35,143 bases of DNA from an uncultured Alphaproteobacteria bacterium. GTDB taxonomy: Bacteria; Pseudomonadota; Alphaproteobacteria; Caulobacterales; Caulobacteraceae. Numbering within the stretch: position 1 is the stretch's first letter; the number at the start of each line of letters is the position of its first letter. The notes beneath the pieces were generated by a model. The model was not told the origin of the DNA. It made no database searches and saw only the letters and a list, made by a program, of their open reading frames with translations. Of this stretch, positions 23,589 to 33,015 are shown piece by piece. The stretch is taken from positions 1 to 35,143 of the forward strand of contig CAITHQ010000203.1 in NCBI GenBank assembly GCA_903892305.1, written 5' to 3'. The position numbers and the translations under genes are program-made.

Positions 23589-26500
23589 TTATTCAGCGGC
23601 GACAGCGGCGGCAGCCTTGCGGGCGGCAGCCTGGTCAATGAGAGCGCGGCGGTAATCCTGAGGCATCACCTTCCAGAACTTGCCAAGGGCCACATCCCAG
23701 GTCTCCAAGATCTCCCGGGCCCGACGCGATCCGGTATGCAGCAAATGGCGCTCAATCAGGATTTTCAGCCTCTCAGCGTCGAAGCCCAGCATGTCGCCCA
23801 TTCCGGCATTGTCGACCGAGATCGACTTCTGGCTTGGCAAACCTTCGCCATCGCCCGAAGAGCCCGTTGGCCCGATCCGTTCCAGGTTCACCATCGAGGT
23901 GTTGCAAAGCGCCGAGAACCGGTCTGTTGGGTCATAGACGTAAGACACGCCGCCGGACATTCCTGCCGCGAAGTTACGCCCCGTATCGCCTAAGACCACG
24001 ACCACGCCACCCGTCATGTATTCGCAGCCGTGATCTCCAAGGCCTTCGACCACCGCCGCTGCCCCTGAATTTCGGACAGCAAACCGCTCGCCCGCAACGC
24101 CTTCGATATAGGCCTCACCGGCGATAGCACCGTACAGCACTGTATTGCCGACGATGATGTTCTGGGTTGGGTCACGGTTGGCTTCCTTGGGCTGGCGAAC
24201 AATAACGCGTCCGCCGGACAGGCCCTTGCCGACATAGTCATTGCCGTCGCCAATCAGCTCCAGCGTGACGCCGCGGGCCGCAAATGCGCCGAAGGACTGG
24301 CCCGCCTGACCGGTGAAGGTCAAGGCGATGGTGTCGTCCGGCAGGCCCGCATGCCCGTGCGCTCGAGCAACTGCCCCCGAGAGCATGGCACCGACCGTGC
24401 GATTGACGTTACGGATTGGGTAGATGGCCCGGTGCGGTGCCTTCGTGTCGATGGCTGCCTGGGCATCGGCGATGAGCCGATTGTCTAAGGCTTGGTCGAC
24501 ACCGTGATCTTGGCGATCCCGGTTCCAAAGCACGCTGCCCGTCTGAGGTTCAACTGCATGAAGGATCTTGGCGAGGTCAACCCCGCCAGCCTTCCAGTGA
24601 TCGATGGCCGGTTGCATGTCCAGCCGGCCAACCTGCCCCACCATTTCCGAAACCGTCCGGAAGCCGAGATTGGCCATAATCTCTCGCAACTCTTCAGCCA
24701 CGAAGAAGAAGTAGTTGATCACGTGCTCGGGCTGGCCAGTGAACCGCGCGCGCAGGATCGGATCCTGGGTCGCTACGCCCACTGGACAGGTGTTCAGGTG
24801 ACACTTGCGCATCATGATGCAGCCTGAAGCGATCAGCGGCGCTGTTGCAAAGCCGAACTCATCAGCGCCCAGCAGGGCGGCCACGGCGACATCGCGGCCA
24901 GTCCGAAGCCCCCCGTCAGCCTGAACGGCGATCCGCGAGCGCAGGCCATTTAGCAGCAAGGTTTGCTGGGTCTCGGCCAAGCCGATTTCCCAAGGGGAGC
25001 CCGCATGGGTCAAGGAGGTCAGGGGAGATGCCCCGGTTCCGCCCTCATAGCCCGATATGGTCACATGATCGGCCCGAGCCTTGGCGACGCCAGCGGCCAC
25101 GGTGCCCACGCCCACTTCCGACACCAACTTTACGGAAATCCGGGCACCCGGATTGACGTTCTTTAGGTCGTGAATAAGTTGTGCCAGATCTTCGATGGAA
25201 TAGATGTCGTGGTGAGGTGGCGGACTGATGAGGCCTACCCCAGCCGTGGAGTGACGGACTCGGGCAATATTGGCATCCACCTTGTGGCCGGGCAGTTGTC
25301 CGCCCTCTCCGGGCTTTGCACCCTGGGCCATCTTGATTTGGATGTCGTCGGCATTGACCAGGTATTCTGCGGTCACACCAAAGCGCCCAGACGCCACCTG
25401 CTTGATGGCAGAGCGCATTGAATCGCCATTGGGCATGCGCACAAAGCGGTCAGATTCCTCGCCGCCCTCGCCGGTGTTCGACTTGCCGCCGATCCGGTTC
25501 ATGGCGATGGCCAGGTTGGTGTGGGCCTCGCGGCTGATGGAGCCAAAGCTCATGGCACCGGTAGCAAAACGTTTGACGATCTCCGAGGCTGGCTCGACCT
25601 CGTCGAGGGCCAAAGGCGTCGCAGCCACCTTGAAGCGCATCAACCCGCGGATGGTCAGCAGGCGTTCAGATTGCTCGTTAATTCCCGCAGCGAAAGCCTT
25701 GTATTCATCGGGAAGATTGCCGCGCACCGCATGTTGCAAGCGGCTGACGGTTTCTGGTGTCCACGCATGCTCTTCTCCACGCAGACGGAAGGCATAGGTA
25801 CCACCGACATCGAGCATGGACTGATAGATCGGGGCATCGCCGAACGCGTCGCGATGGCGAAGGGCCGCTTCTTCGGCAATTTCTATCAGGCCGGCACCTT
25901 CAATCGTTGTGGCTGTGCCGGTGAAGTAGTTCTCGATGAAATCAGATGACAGGCCAACGGCGTCGAAGATCTGTGCACCGCAATAGGATTGGTAGGTCGA
26001 AATGCCCATTTTGGACATGACCTTGAGCACGCCCTTGCCGATCGCCTTGATGTAATTCTTGCGCGCTTCATAGGCAGTTTGCGGCAGGCCATTTCGGACC
26101 CGAATATCCTCAAGGGTCTCGAAGGCTAAATAGGGGTTCATCGCTTCCGCGCCATAACCGGCCAGAACGCAGAAATGATGGACTTCCCTCGCCTCGCCCG
26201 TCTCGATCACTAGACCAGTCTGCATGCGCAGGCCTTGGCGGATGAGATGGTGGTGAACCGCTGCCGTGGCAAGCGCCGCAGGGATCGGAATACGATCTGG
26301 ACCCGCTTCCCGATCTGAAAGGATTAGGATGTTCATATCGGCGAGCACCTGATCGGTGGCCTGGCGGCAGAGCCCGTCGATTGCCTTTTCCAGCCCGCCA
26401 GGACCCGCCTCTGCTGGCCAGGTTGCGTCAAGGGTCGCCGTCCGGAAGGCCCCATCCACCAGTTCGTGGATCGAGCGAATCTTTGCCAGGTCTTCATTGG

Positions 26501-28229
26501 TCAGGATGGGCTGAGCCACTTCGAGGCGCTTGTGGGCCCCAGCCTGACGACCAAGCAGGTTCGGCCTAGGACCAATCATGGACACCAAGCTCATGACCAG
26601 TTCCTCTCGGATCGGGTCGATGGGCGGGTTGGTCACCTGAGCGAAGTTCTGCTTGAAATAGTCATAAAGCAGCTTTGACCGGCGAGACAGGACGGCAATT
26701 GGAATGTCGGCCCCCATCGAACCGATGGGGTCATCGCCCGTGCGGCCCATGGGCTCCAGGAAGAAGGACAGGTCCTCCTGTGTGTATCCAAAGGCCTGTT
26801 GCCGATCGAGTAAGCTGGCGGGATCGTTTTTTGGCGGCGCTTCTGAGGGGGCCACTTCCCCGAGGTCTTCCAACTTGAACTGCGTGTTGGCCAACCATTC
26901 GGAATAGGGCTCGGCGTCGGCCAGCTTGGACTTGATTTCCTCGTCCTCGATGATCCGGCCTTCTTCCATGTCGATCAGCAGCATCTTGCCGGGCTGCAGA
27001 CGCCACTTGCGCAGGATCCGTTCCTCTGGGATCTGCAGGACGCCCATTTCCGAGGCCATGATCACATTATCTTCGTCTGTGATCAGGAATCGCGCCGGGC
27101 GCAGGCCATTCCGGTCCAAGGTCGCGCCAATCTGACGGCCATCGGTGAAGGCGACGGCAGCCGGGCCATCCCATGGCTCCATCAGGGCTGCGTGGTATTC
27201 GTAGAAGGCCTTACGCTTGGCATCCATCAGCGGATTGCCAGCCCAGGCTTCGGGGATCAGCATCATGACCGACTGGGCCAGGGGGATGCCGCCAGCCAGC
27301 AGGAGTTCCAAGGCATTATCCAGGCAGGCGGTATCCGACTGGCCATGAGGGATCAGCGGCCACATCTTGGTAAGATCGGGGCCTAAGAGATCGCTCTCAA
27401 GGGTGCGGCGTCGGGCATTCATCCAATTGACGTTGCCCCGCACCGTATTGATCTCGCCGTTGTGGGCGATGAACCGATAGGGGTGGGCCAGCTTCCAGGA
27501 TGGAAAGGTGTTGGTGGAGAACCGCTGGTGCACGAGGGCCAGGGCCGACACGGTACGCGGGTCGGTAAGGTCCTTATAGAAACTCCCAACCTGGTGGGCG
27601 AGCAGCAGCCCCTTGTAGACAACAGTTCGCGTCGAAAATGATGGGAGATAGAGTTGGGTTAGGTTCGGCAGGTTTTTCTTGATCGCAAGCTCTGCGAGCG
27701 GGTTCTGCAACTGCTTCCGGATGGTCAGAAGTTTACGTTCAAATGCGTCCTGATCTTTGACGTTCGTGCCCATACCGACAATGGCTTGCGCAATGATCGG
27801 CATCTGAGCCAGGACGGCGTCGCCCAGTCCCGTCGTATCCGTTGGCACGTCGCGCCAGGCGATGAGATGCTGGCCTTCGACTTTGAGGAAGTGCTCGAAC
27901 TGGGAAATTGCGACGTCACGGGTTTCCAGGTCCTGCGGCAGGAAACACATGGCCACTGCATACTGACCTGAAGGCGGCAGATCAACGTTTGCGCTCTTGG
28001 CCCAATCACGCAGCAGACCATCAGGAATCTGAATCAGAATCCCGGCACCATCGCCCACCAGAGGGTCTGCGCCCACGGCGCCCCGGTGATCGAGATTGAC
28101 GAGAATCTCAAGGCCGCAGGTAATGACCTCATGGGATTTGCGACCCTTAATATTCGCAACGAAGCCCACGCCGCACGCATCGTGTTCGTTGCGCGGATCG
28201 TACAAACCTTGTTTTTCCGGAGCGCTCAT
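23589..28229 (-). CDS. gltB: Glutamate synthase large subunit
   Basis: A 1546-aa glutamate synthase alpha subunit, full length. After an 18-residue propeptide, C19 in DACGVGFVA becomes the N-terminal nucleophile of the glutaminase domain. The central and FMN-binding synthase domains follow, with the 3Fe-4S ligands in [15 protein letters not shown] and the FMN region [19 protein letters not shown]. The C-terminal GXGXG beta-helix domain has [12 protein letters not shown] and [23 protein letters not shown]. The enzyme makes two glutamates from glutamine and 2-oxoglutarate. I chose ATG 28229, with GGGGA 7 bases upstream, over a TTG four codons earlier. A long stem-loop lies 24-72 bases upstream and may be a leader control element. 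Confidence 0.96.
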   Translation of the reverse strand: MSAPEKQGLYDPRNEHDACGVGFVANIKGRKSHEVITCGLEILVNLDHRGAVGADPLVGDGAGILIQIPDGLLRDWAKSANVDLPPSGQYAVAMCFLPQDLETRDVAISQFEHFLKVEGQHLIAWRDVPTDTTGLGDAVLAQMPIIAQAIVGMGTNVKDQDAFERKLLTIRKQLQNPLAELAIKKNLPNLTQLYLPSFSTRTVVYKGLLLAHQVGSFYKDLTDPRTVSALALVHQRFSTNTFPSWKLAHPYRFIAHNGEINTVRGNVNWMNARRRTLESDLLGPDLTKMWPLIPHGQSDTACLDNALELLLAGGIPLAQSVMMLIPEAWAGNPLMDAKRKAFYEYHAALMEPWDGPAAVAFTDGRQIGATLDRNGLRPARFLITDEDNVIMASEMGVLQIPEERILRKWRLQPGKMLLIDMEEGRIIEDEEIKSKLADAEPYSEWLANTQFKLEDLGEVAPSEAPPKNDPASLLDRQQAFGYTQEDLSFFLEPMGRTGDDPIGSMGADIPIAVLSRRSKLLYDYFKQNFAQVTNPPIDPIREELVMSLVSMIGPRPNLLGRQAGAHKRLEVAQPILTNEDLAKIRSIHELVDGAFRTATLDATWPAEAGPGGLEKAIDGLCRQATDQVLADMNILILSDREAGPDRIPIPAALATAAVHHHLIRQGLRMQTGLVIETGEAREVHHFCVLAGYGAEAMNPYLAFETLEDIRVRNGLPQTAYEARKNYIKAIGKGVLKVMSKMGISTYQSYCGAQIFDAVGLSSDFIENYFTGTATTIEGAGLIEIAEEAALRHRDAFGDAPIYQSMLDVGGTYAFRLRGEEHAWTPETVSRLQHAVRGNLPDEYKAFAAGINEQSERLLTIRGLMRFKVAATPLALDEVEPASEIVKRFATGAMSFGSISREAHTNLAIAMNRIGGKSNTGEGGEESDRFVRMPNGDSMRSAIKQVASGRFGVTAEYLVNADDIQIKMAQGAKPGEGGQLPGHKVDANIARVRHSTAGVGLISPPPHHDIYSIEDLAQLIHDLKNVNPGARISVKLVSEVGVGTVAAGVAKARADHVTISGYEGGTGASPLTSLTHAGSPWEIGLAETQQTLLLNGLRSRIAVQADGGLRTGRDVAVAALLGADEFGFATAPLIASGCIMMRKCHLNTCPVGVATQDPILRARFTGQPEHVINYFFFVAEELREIMANLGFRTVSEMVGQVGRLDMQPAIDHWKAGGVDLAKILHAVEPQTGSVLWNRDRQDHGVDQALDNRLIADAQAAIDTKAPHRAIYPIRNVNRTVGAMLSGAVARAHGHAGLPDDTIALTFTGQAGQSFGAFAARGVTLELIGDGNDYVGKGLSGGRVIVRQPKEANRDPTQNIIVGNTVLYGAIAGEAYIEGVAGERFAVRNSGAAAVVEGLGDHGCEYMTGGVVVVLGDTGRNFAAGMSGGVSYVYDPTDRFSALCNTSMVNLERIGPTGSSGDGEGLPSQKSISVDNAGMGDMLGFDAERLKILIERHLLHTGSRRAREILETWDVALGKFWKVMPQDYRRALIDQAAARKAAAAVAAE

Positions 28230-28252
28230 AGCGTTCCCCAATCTACCAAAAT

Positions 28253-28301
28253 CCAGGCACGCTCCAACGCGGCCTCGAGAGGCCGTGAAGGCGTGTTCTG
28301 G
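28253..28301 (-). promoter_or_regulatory. Long three-part stem-loop in the gltB leader
   Basis: Three stacked stems are visible: CCAG (28253-28256) with CTGG (28298-28301), CACGC (28258-28262) with GCGTG (28291-28295), and CGGCCT (28270-28275) with AGGCCG (28280-28285) around a CGAG loop. That gives 15 base pairs in a 49-nt element with small internal loops, ending about 24 nt before the gltB start. On the minus strand ATTTTGG follows, so it could act as a weak terminator-attenuator or as a leader RNA. A second hairpin, ATCGAC-CCTT-GTCGAT, stands at 28319-28334. Confidence 0.45.
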
Positions 28302-28318
28302 GGGGCATTAGCGGCAAG

Positions 28319-28334
28319 ATCGACCCTTGTCGAT
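28319..28334. promoter_or_regulatory. Inverted repeat ATCGAC-N4-GTCGAT upstream of gltB
   Basis: A perfect 6-bp inverted repeat with a CCTT spacer lies within the 214-base gap between the lldD stop and gltB. It is upstream of the long leader stem-loop, so it may be an operator of the gltBD promoter or part of the leader. No other recognisable element was found in the rest of the gap. Confidence 0.3.
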
Positions 28335-28443
28335 GGCTCGAAACGCTCGGATTCGAAAAGTTTTCCCAACTGATCAGAAATTGGGGCAACGCGCTCTATT
28401 CAACTCAGGGCGCATTCTACCACTGAATGAACAGATTGGGGCC

Positions 28444-29583
28444 CTATCGGTCCAAGAGCGCCTTTCCGGCCCGCCGAATGTCCGCACACCCTGTTAAGAT
28501 CATCGCCGTGTTAAGCTCTGAACGGATCACGCCAAGCATACGAGAAACCATGGCCTCACCACCTGCCCCAAGGGCATAGGCCCAAGGCCGACCCAGGAAA
28601 CAGGCGCGCGCACCAAGCGCCAAAGCCTTCAGGACATCGAGACCCGATCGGACCCCACCGTCCATATAGACTTCGAGATCATCGCCAACCGCCTCCAATA
28701 TGCGCGGGAGGGCCTCAATGGAGGATTTCACCGCATCGAGCTGGCGACCACCATGGTTAGACACCACAAGGCCCTGCGCACCCGCCCTGACGGCGTCCCG
28801 CGCATCTTCAGCATCCAGGACGCCTTTGATCACGATCGGGCCGTCCCAGACTTCGCGAACAAAATCCATGTCCTTCCAAGTCACCGAGCGATCAAAGTTT
28901 TTGGCAATCCATCCCAAAAAATCATTCACTCTTTGGCCGCCAGGAATTGCATCTTGAACATTGCCCAAGGTGTGAGGTCCGCCATGAAGCATGACGTCCC
29001 AACTCCATTCGGGATGGGTTGCCCCCTGCCAGGCCGTATTCAGAGCGCCAGATAACCCGCTAGCACCGGTAAATCCGGATTTGACATCGCGATACCGCGC
29101 ACCTGGGGTCGGCAGGTCCACGGTGAAGACGAGTACAGGGCAACCCGCCGCCTTTGCACGCTCTAGGAGGGCGCGCATGTAGCCGCGATCCTTGAGCATA
29201 TAGAGCTGGAACCAGGGTGCTTTGGAGGCTTTCGTCACTTCTTCGACCGAGCACACCCCAACGGTTGAGAGACAGAATGGAATACCCGCCGCCGTTGCGG
29301 CCCGGCTGGCCTGCGCCTCCCCGCGCCTCGCATACATGCCAGCCATGCCCACCGGAGCCAGACCAACCGGCATGGACCACTTTTGACCTAAGGACTCGAT
29401 ACCAACGTCGATCTGAGACATGTCCCGCATGACCCGCTGGCGAAGTGCTATGGATTCAAAGTCTTCCAAATTCCGCCGCAGCGTAACTTCGGCGTAGGAG
29501 CCCCCATCGATATATTCAAAGAACATAGGCGGAAGACGGCGGCGTGCGAGCTCTCGATAGTCCTGGATCGAAGCTGGCTTCAT
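28444..29583 (-). CDS. lldD: FMN-dependent L-lactate dehydrogenase
   Basis: A 379-aa FMN-dependent alpha-hydroxy-acid oxidoreductase. MFFEYIDGGSYAEVTLRRN starts the TIM barrel. PVLVFTVDLPTPGARYRD is an LldD-type segment, IVIKGVLDAEDA carries the FMN lysine, and SNHGGRQLD contains catalytic H277 and R280. The C-terminus has YMDGGVRSGLDVLKALALGA and FLGRPWAYALG, which bind FMN phosphate. The pattern is that of membrane-associated L-lactate:quinone dehydrogenase, though glycolate or mandelate enzymes are close relatives and the exact substrate is not certain. The ATG at 29583 has a GGAACATCC leader. It stands alone between gltB and the hotdog-like gene. A weak inverted repeat, TCAAT-N7-ATTGA, lies at 29597-29613 upstream. 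Confidence 0.88.
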   Translation of the reverse strand: MKPASIQDYRELARRRLPPMFFEYIDGGSYAEVTLRRNLEDFESIALRQRVMRDMSQIDVGIESLGQKWSMPVGLAPVGMAGMYARRGEAQASRAATAAGIPFCLSTVGVCSVEEVTKASKAPWFQLYMLKDRGYMRALLERAKAAGCPVLVFTVDLPTPGARYRDVKSGFTGASGLSGALNTAWQGATHPEWSWDVMLHGGPHTLGNVQDAIPGGQRVNDFLGWIAKNFDRSVTWKDMDFVREVWDGPIVIKGVLDAEDARDAVRAGAQGLVVSNHGGRQLDAVKSSIEALPRILEAVGDDLEVYMDGGVRSGLDVLKALALGARACFLGRPWAYALGAGGEAMVSRMLGVIRSELNTAMILTGCADIRRAGKALLDR

Positions 29584-29655
29584 GGATGTTCCTTGCTCAA
29601 TCTCTAATATTGAAAGCTGCGCACGCTGTAGCTCCTGGTCAAGGCACCGCGCGAC

Positions 29656-30387
29656 TTAGGGCTTAGCCTGAGGTGGAGACATGACAATCCAAACCTGATG
29701 GGCTCGAGCAAGGATCTCACCAGTGGATGAATGTAGGGCCACCCCGGACGTCTCTTTTCGACCCTCACGCGCGATGGGCCAAGAGGTGATAATGCAGGTC
29801 TCATCGGCCGCTGGTCGACGCAGAACTTCGCCGGTCATAGTGCCAAGCAGCGCTCCATGCCTTCCCTCCTTCACAACCCAAGAGAAGTAGCCAGGGCAAT
29901 CCAAGGCCCCCCAAATCACATCTACAGGCATGAGCCCGTCTTCATCAGCGAAGTTCCTATGGGGAACCCATGGACAGGCCAGATAGCCAGGCTCCGCGTC
30001 GTCAATCTGCCCTGGAAAAACTCGAAGGCCGTCTCCCTCCAGACGATCTGGCCCACAGGTGAAGCAGATCGGATGATAGCGGGCACTATGGCCGAGATGG
30101 CGGGTTTCAGCGGCTATGGCCTGGTCCAAAGATGGAGGCTGCGGCACTACAGGCAGTTCTTCGAAGCTGGCGGCACGCCCAACCCCGATCAGATTACCCT
30201 CTCCGTCAAACAATTGCGTCGATTGCTCGCCCACATCCAGCCGCAGACCGACATCCAGAGGGATCCGGGCCTTGAGCACGGCCGTGACGGGGCCCTGAAG
30301 ATCGGCAACCAGGAGGCCGCAGCAATAGCCGCCATTTCCAGAGTTTGGTGGCCCGCAGAATTGCTGGGTAACGACAACATCAGCCAT
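29656..30387 (-). CDS. Hotdog-like (thioesterase-fold) protein, unassigned
   Basis: A 243-aa protein that resembles a double-hotdog thioesterase-fold protein, but I do not recognise a named family. The N-terminal segment VVVTQQFCGPPNSGNGGYCCGLLVADLQG looks like the substrate-channel helix of a hotdog unit. A CFTCGPDRLEGDGL stretch near residue 110 could be a metal or redox site. The C-terminal half reads like a second hotdog (ALDCPGYFSW, LLGTMTGEVLRRP, ILARAHQVWIVM). It has no signal peptide. ATG 30387 with GGAG 6 bases upstream is better than the TTG four codons before. It is followed by lldD on the same strand after 72 bases and is divergent from a small coiled-coil gene. Acyl-CoA handling is a guess. 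Confidence 0.65.
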   Translation of the reverse strand: MADVVVTQQFCGPPNSGNGGYCCGLLVADLQGPVTAVLKARIPLDVGLRLDVGEQSTQLFDGEGNLIGVGRAASFEELPVVPQPPSLDQAIAAETRHLGHSARYHPICFTCGPDRLEGDGLRVFPGQIDDAEPGYLACPWVPHRNFADEDGLMPVDVIWGALDCPGYFSWVVKEGRHGALLGTMTGEVLRRPAADETCIITSWPIAREGRKETSGVALHSSTGEILARAHQVWIVMSPPQAKP

Positions 30388-30557
30388 GAAAGGCTCCAAC
30401 TAATTAGGATCGAAATATCTGAGAATGCTAATGACCTCGATTTTTCACGACTCCCGACCTCACGAAAGCAAATTGTCGGTAGAGTGCGATTGGACGTCGG
30501 CGTCAGGCGCGCTAGGTTGCATCAGTTTTCCGCGACGCGGATTCGAGGAGCGCCCAA
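30388..30557. promoter_or_regulatory. Divergent intergenic region, hotdog-like / coiled-coil genes
   Basis: This 170-base gap carries the promoters of two divergent genes. CTAATTAG (30400-30407) is a short palindrome close to the hotdog-like start. An AGGAG ribosome-binding site precedes the coiled-coil gene. TAATGACC, one base off the TGNCANTA half-site in reverse, occurs near 30430, which I do not count as a match. No firm -35/-10 pair was seen. Confidence 0.25.
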
Positions 30558-30884
30558 ATGACCGACCAGACTGCACGCCCCTGGGCCCTGATGCGCCATC
30601 ATGCTGGCTGGGCGGATGTCTTCCTGATTGAAAAGGAAACTTCGGACTCCATTACGGGCGTCTACCCAGATCGCGAAACGGTGGGACCTCCAGTCAATTA
30701 TAGCGTCCGTGCTATCCTTGCCCGATTTGAAACCCTTGAAGGCGCGCGGGCGGCACGTGAAGGCGCTGTCCTTGAGTGGCGGAAGCATGATGCAGGGGTT
30801 CGCGAAGCCGAAACGAAACTCCGAGAAGCGGAAAAGGCACGGGAAGACGCCTGGCTCAACTGCCTTAGGGGCGCAGCCGGCTAG
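30558..30884 (+). CDS. Small coiled-coil protein, unknown
   Basis: A 108-aa hypothetical protein. Residues 1-60 are mixed alpha/beta (RPWALMRHHAGWADVFLI, ITGVYPDRETVGPPV), and residues about 62-105 form a charged amphipathic helix or coiled coil (ARAAREGAVLEWRKHDAGV, REAETKLREAEKAREDAW). It has no signal, no membrane segment and no known motif. An AGGAG 7 bases before the ATG supports a real gene. It is divergent from the hotdog-like gene and convergent with a cytochrome c gene; the two converge on a strong hairpin. Confidence 0.6.
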   Translation: MTDQTARPWALMRHHAGWADVFLIEKETSDSITGVYPDRETVGPPVNYSVRAILARFETLEGARAAREGAVLEWRKHDAGVREAETKLREAEKAREDAWLNCLRGAAG

Positions 30885-30895
30885 TCAGACAGCAA

Positions 30896-30925
30896 ACCAA
30901 GCTTACAATCCCGTGTAAGCTTGGT
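30896..30925. terminator. Perfect 12-bp hairpin between convergent genes
   Basis: ACCAAGCTTACA (30896-30907), a 6-nt loop (ATCCCG), TGTAAGCTTGGT (30914-30925): a perfect 12-bp stem placed between the convergent coiled-coil and cytochrome genes. T-tracts are short (TTTG on the minus strand), but the position and symmetry support a bidirectional terminator. Confidence 0.7.
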
Positions 30926-30938
30926 ACAAACCTGAATC

Positions 30939-31430
30939 TCACTTATGGTCGTGATCATGGTCGACTTCTGGGCCACGGAATTTCGTGTGACACGCCCCGC
31001 AAGCCCCGCCGACGGCTTTAGCCTGAGCCTGAACAGCGGCAATATCTCCAGTCTTAGCCAGAGTTTGCAGAGCCGCACTCTGAGTTTCTAGGTTCTTCGC
31101 CGCCGCGGCAAAGCCCACAGAATCCGTCCAAATCTCAGTCTTAGCCCTCGTCTTAGCTCCGCCTTCGGGCCCAGTTCCTGCGGGAAACCAAGTCGGAATT
31201 TGGTGAGCCAGACCCTCAATTGTCTGGGCTTTCATGGCAATGGCGTCGGTGTCTGGAGCCTCAAGCTTTAACCCATCCATTATGGATTGCAGTGCCCCGT
31301 AGATGGCATGAAAGTGCGCATGACGCGTTTCATAGGATTTGACGGGATCGACGGCCGCAAAGGCAGCGCTGAAGGAAAGAGAGCCGCCGAAAACCAGGGC
31401 AGTTGCTAGCCTCGCAGCATTGGATTTCAT
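30939..31430 (-). CDS. Class II cytochrome c (c'/c556-like), periplasmic
   Basis: A 163-aa periplasmic cytochrome. A signal peptide (residues 1-25, ending SFSAAFA) is followed by a four-helix bundle starting DPVKSYETRHAHFHAIYGAL. The haem-binding C-G-A-C-H is near the C-terminus in GGACGACHTKFR, the defining placement of class II cytochromes c. The tail DHDHDHK adds a His/Asp-rich end that could bind metal. I chose ATG 31430, which starts the signal; an upstream TTG reading would add 11 residues. Electron transfer in the periplasm is expected, and the donor and acceptor are unknown. It ends at a strong bidirectional hairpin and lies upstream of nothing obviously linked. Confidence 0.82.
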   Translation of the reverse strand: MKSNAARLATALVFGGSLSFSAAFAAVDPVKSYETRHAHFHAIYGALQSIMDGLKLEAPDTDAIAMKAQTIEGLAHQIPTWFPAGTGPEGGAKTRAKTEIWTDSVGFAAAAKNLETQSAALQTLAKTGDIAAVQAQAKAVGGACGACHTKFRGPEVDHDHDHK

Positions 31431-31511
31431 GGTTCGACTCTTGAAAAAGCGGCCTATTTCCAATTCTTGAAGGCCTACATTCGCAAGGTCAATCGCTGAA
31501 ACGTCAGCAGC

Positions 31512-32090
31512 CTAATGTCGAATTCCACGTCCTGAGAAAGCGGTCGTCGCTGTTCGAGCAATAATCCAGAGATCGAGGACAACTGACTGTTTCGCGAGAT
31601 ACTCCGCGTCCAGCCTCGCTTTTTCCGGGATTGGTAGTTCATCGCGGCCATTCACTTGGGCCCAACCCGTTAGCCCTGGACGCAAGGTCTGTACCCCAGA
31701 CTGGTTTCTAAGGGCCATAAGGTCGGCCTGACTGTGCAAGGCTGGGCGCGGCCCAACCAAGCTCATGTCGCCCCGCAAAATGCTCCAAAGCTGTGGGAAT
31801 TCATCAAGACTGTGACGACGGAGAAAGCGACCCAGGGGTGTTATCCATCGCTCAGCGTCGGGAAGCAGGTGCGTCGCGATATCGGGTGCATCTATTCGCA
31901 TGCTCCGAAATTTAGGCATCAAGAAGAGGATATTGTTGCGGCCGACCCGCGACGACCAATGTAAGGCTGGCCCCGGTGACTCCAACCGGACCGCCAATCC
32001 GATCACAATCAAAATCGGCAACAAGACCACCAGGCCAACGGTCGATCCGACAATGTCTAGACTACGCTTAATCAAGTGGGCCTGCCGCAT
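31512..32090 (-). CDS. Undecaprenyl-phosphate sugar-phosphate transferase (ExoY/WcaJ-type)
   Basis: A 192-aa short bacterial sugar transferase (PF02397-type). It has one N-terminal membrane helix (about 14-36) followed by the catalytic domain: MPKFRSM, then LRRHSLDEFPQLWSILRGDM, SLVGPRP, and RPGLTGWAQVNGRDELPI. These motifs are diagnostic for enzymes that load a sugar-1-phosphate onto undecaprenyl phosphate at the inner face of the membrane, starting an exopolysaccharide, capsule or O-antigen unit. The length is that of the ExoY-like short form. It stands alone downstream of rlmJ with no polymer or flippase genes in the window. It may work with the nonulosonate genes at the left end, but they are 28 kb away. 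Confidence 0.87.
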   Translation of the reverse strand: MRQAHLIKRSLDIVGSTVGLVVLLPILIVIGLAVRLESPGPALHWSSRVGRNNILFLMPKFRSMRIDAPDIATHLLPDAERWITPLGRFLRRHSLDEFPQLWSILRGDMSLVGPRPALHSQADLMALRNQSGVQTLRPGLTGWAQVNGRDELPIPEKARLDAEYLAKQSVVLDLWIIARTATTAFSGRGIRH

Positions 32091-32139
32091 CCAATTCTAA
32101 GCCCCTATCATAGATGAAACAGGCACCTATCAAAGGCTG

Positions 32140-32961
32140 TTACGGCCGCCAGACACGGGCTTCACCGTTCTCGCCCAAAGTCTTGACCACCCAAGAGATC
32201 AAGTCTTTGACAGGTGCCTCGATCTCCTTGCCAAAATTCACCAGGACAAGAACGCAGCCATTCATTTTTAAGGGGTCGGCAAGCGGGCGCATTCGCGCCT
32301 CGGCGATGATCACAGAGCCGTGGCAGATATCCTCAATAGATCTCACAAAACTGTCGAAGGTCTCAAGGTCCTTAAGGGGAAGCCAGATCAGAAAACGCGC
32401 GCCTGGACTGCGTTGTGCTACAAGTCTTAGGGTCCTAGCGATTTGAGCATAATCGTCGGCCCGCTCAAATGGCGGATCGATCAGAAAAAATGTCTCCCCC
32501 GAAAATGCCGAAAGCTCTGCTGCACACTGGAACCCATCCACACAGGCTGTCTTCACACCCGCCCTGCCCTGCATGGTATTGGCAAGTACAGAATGCTCCT
32601 CTGCGCGCAGCTCGCAAGCAAGATAGCTGTCTCCCTGCCGAAGGCGGTTCGCGATCAATTCGGGAGAGCCAGGATATATCTTGATACCTCCAGCTGGATT
32701 TAGTTTCGCAATCTCTGTGCGAAGTCCGGTAATGGCCGCCGGAAAATCCCCAGCTTCCGCCAGACGCCCGATCCCAACCTTCGCCTCCCCCGAGCGTGAC
32801 GCGTCGGCACCGCCCACGTCATATCGCCCCCGGCCGGCATGGGTATCAACAACTCGCAGCGCTGCCTGGCCAGCCCTGAGTTCCTCCATCACAAGCAAGA
32901 GCATTGCATGCTTTATGATGTCTGCAAAATTACCTGCGTGAAAACTGTGACGATAGTTCAT
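32140..32961 (-). CDS. rlmJ: 23S rRNA A2030-N6 methyltransferase
   Basis: A 273-aa RlmJ. The N-terminus MNYRHSFHAGNFADIIKH is diagnostic, VVDTHAGRGRYD is SAM motif I, and D162-P-P-F in FLIDPPFE is the catalytic NPPY-type motif for N6-adenine methylation. The enzyme modifies A2030 of 23S rRNA in the large subunit. Length is normal. It lies between the TonB receptor and sugar transferase genes on the same strand, with short gaps (54 and 49 bases). Housekeeping; nothing unusual. Confidence 0.92.
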   Translation of the reverse strand: MNYRHSFHAGNFADIIKHAMLLLVMEELRAGQAALRVVDTHAGRGRYDVGGADASRSGEAKVGIGRLAEAGDFPAAITGLRTEIAKLNPAGGIKIYPGSPELIANRLRQGDSYLACELRAEEHSVLANTMQGRAGVKTACVDGFQCAAELSAFSGETFFLIDPPFERADDYAQIARTLRLVAQRSPGARFLIWLPLKDLETFDSFVRSIEDICHGSVIIAEARMRPLADPLKMNGCVLVLVNFGKEIEAPVKDLISWVVKTLGENGEARVWRP

Positions 32962-32965
32962 CGCT

Positions 32966-32993
32966 AAAAACCTAAAAGTCCTTCCTATGAAGG
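32966..32993 (-). terminator. Possible terminator of the TonB receptor gene
   Basis: CCTTC-CTAT-GAAGG (32980-32993) forms a 5-bp stem, and on the minus strand it is followed by ACTTTTAGGTTTTT (down to 32966). It fits an intrinsic terminator between the TonB receptor and rlmJ, though the stem is short. Confidence 0.4.
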
Positions 32994-33015
32994 CCCATAA
33001 TGCGCCCCGGCCGGA

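Noticed and set aside
29597-29613. TCAAT-N7-ATTGA inverted repeat upstream of lldD
   Set aside because: Only 5 bp per arm in AT-rich sequence and not like the known LldR operator; too weak to list as a site.
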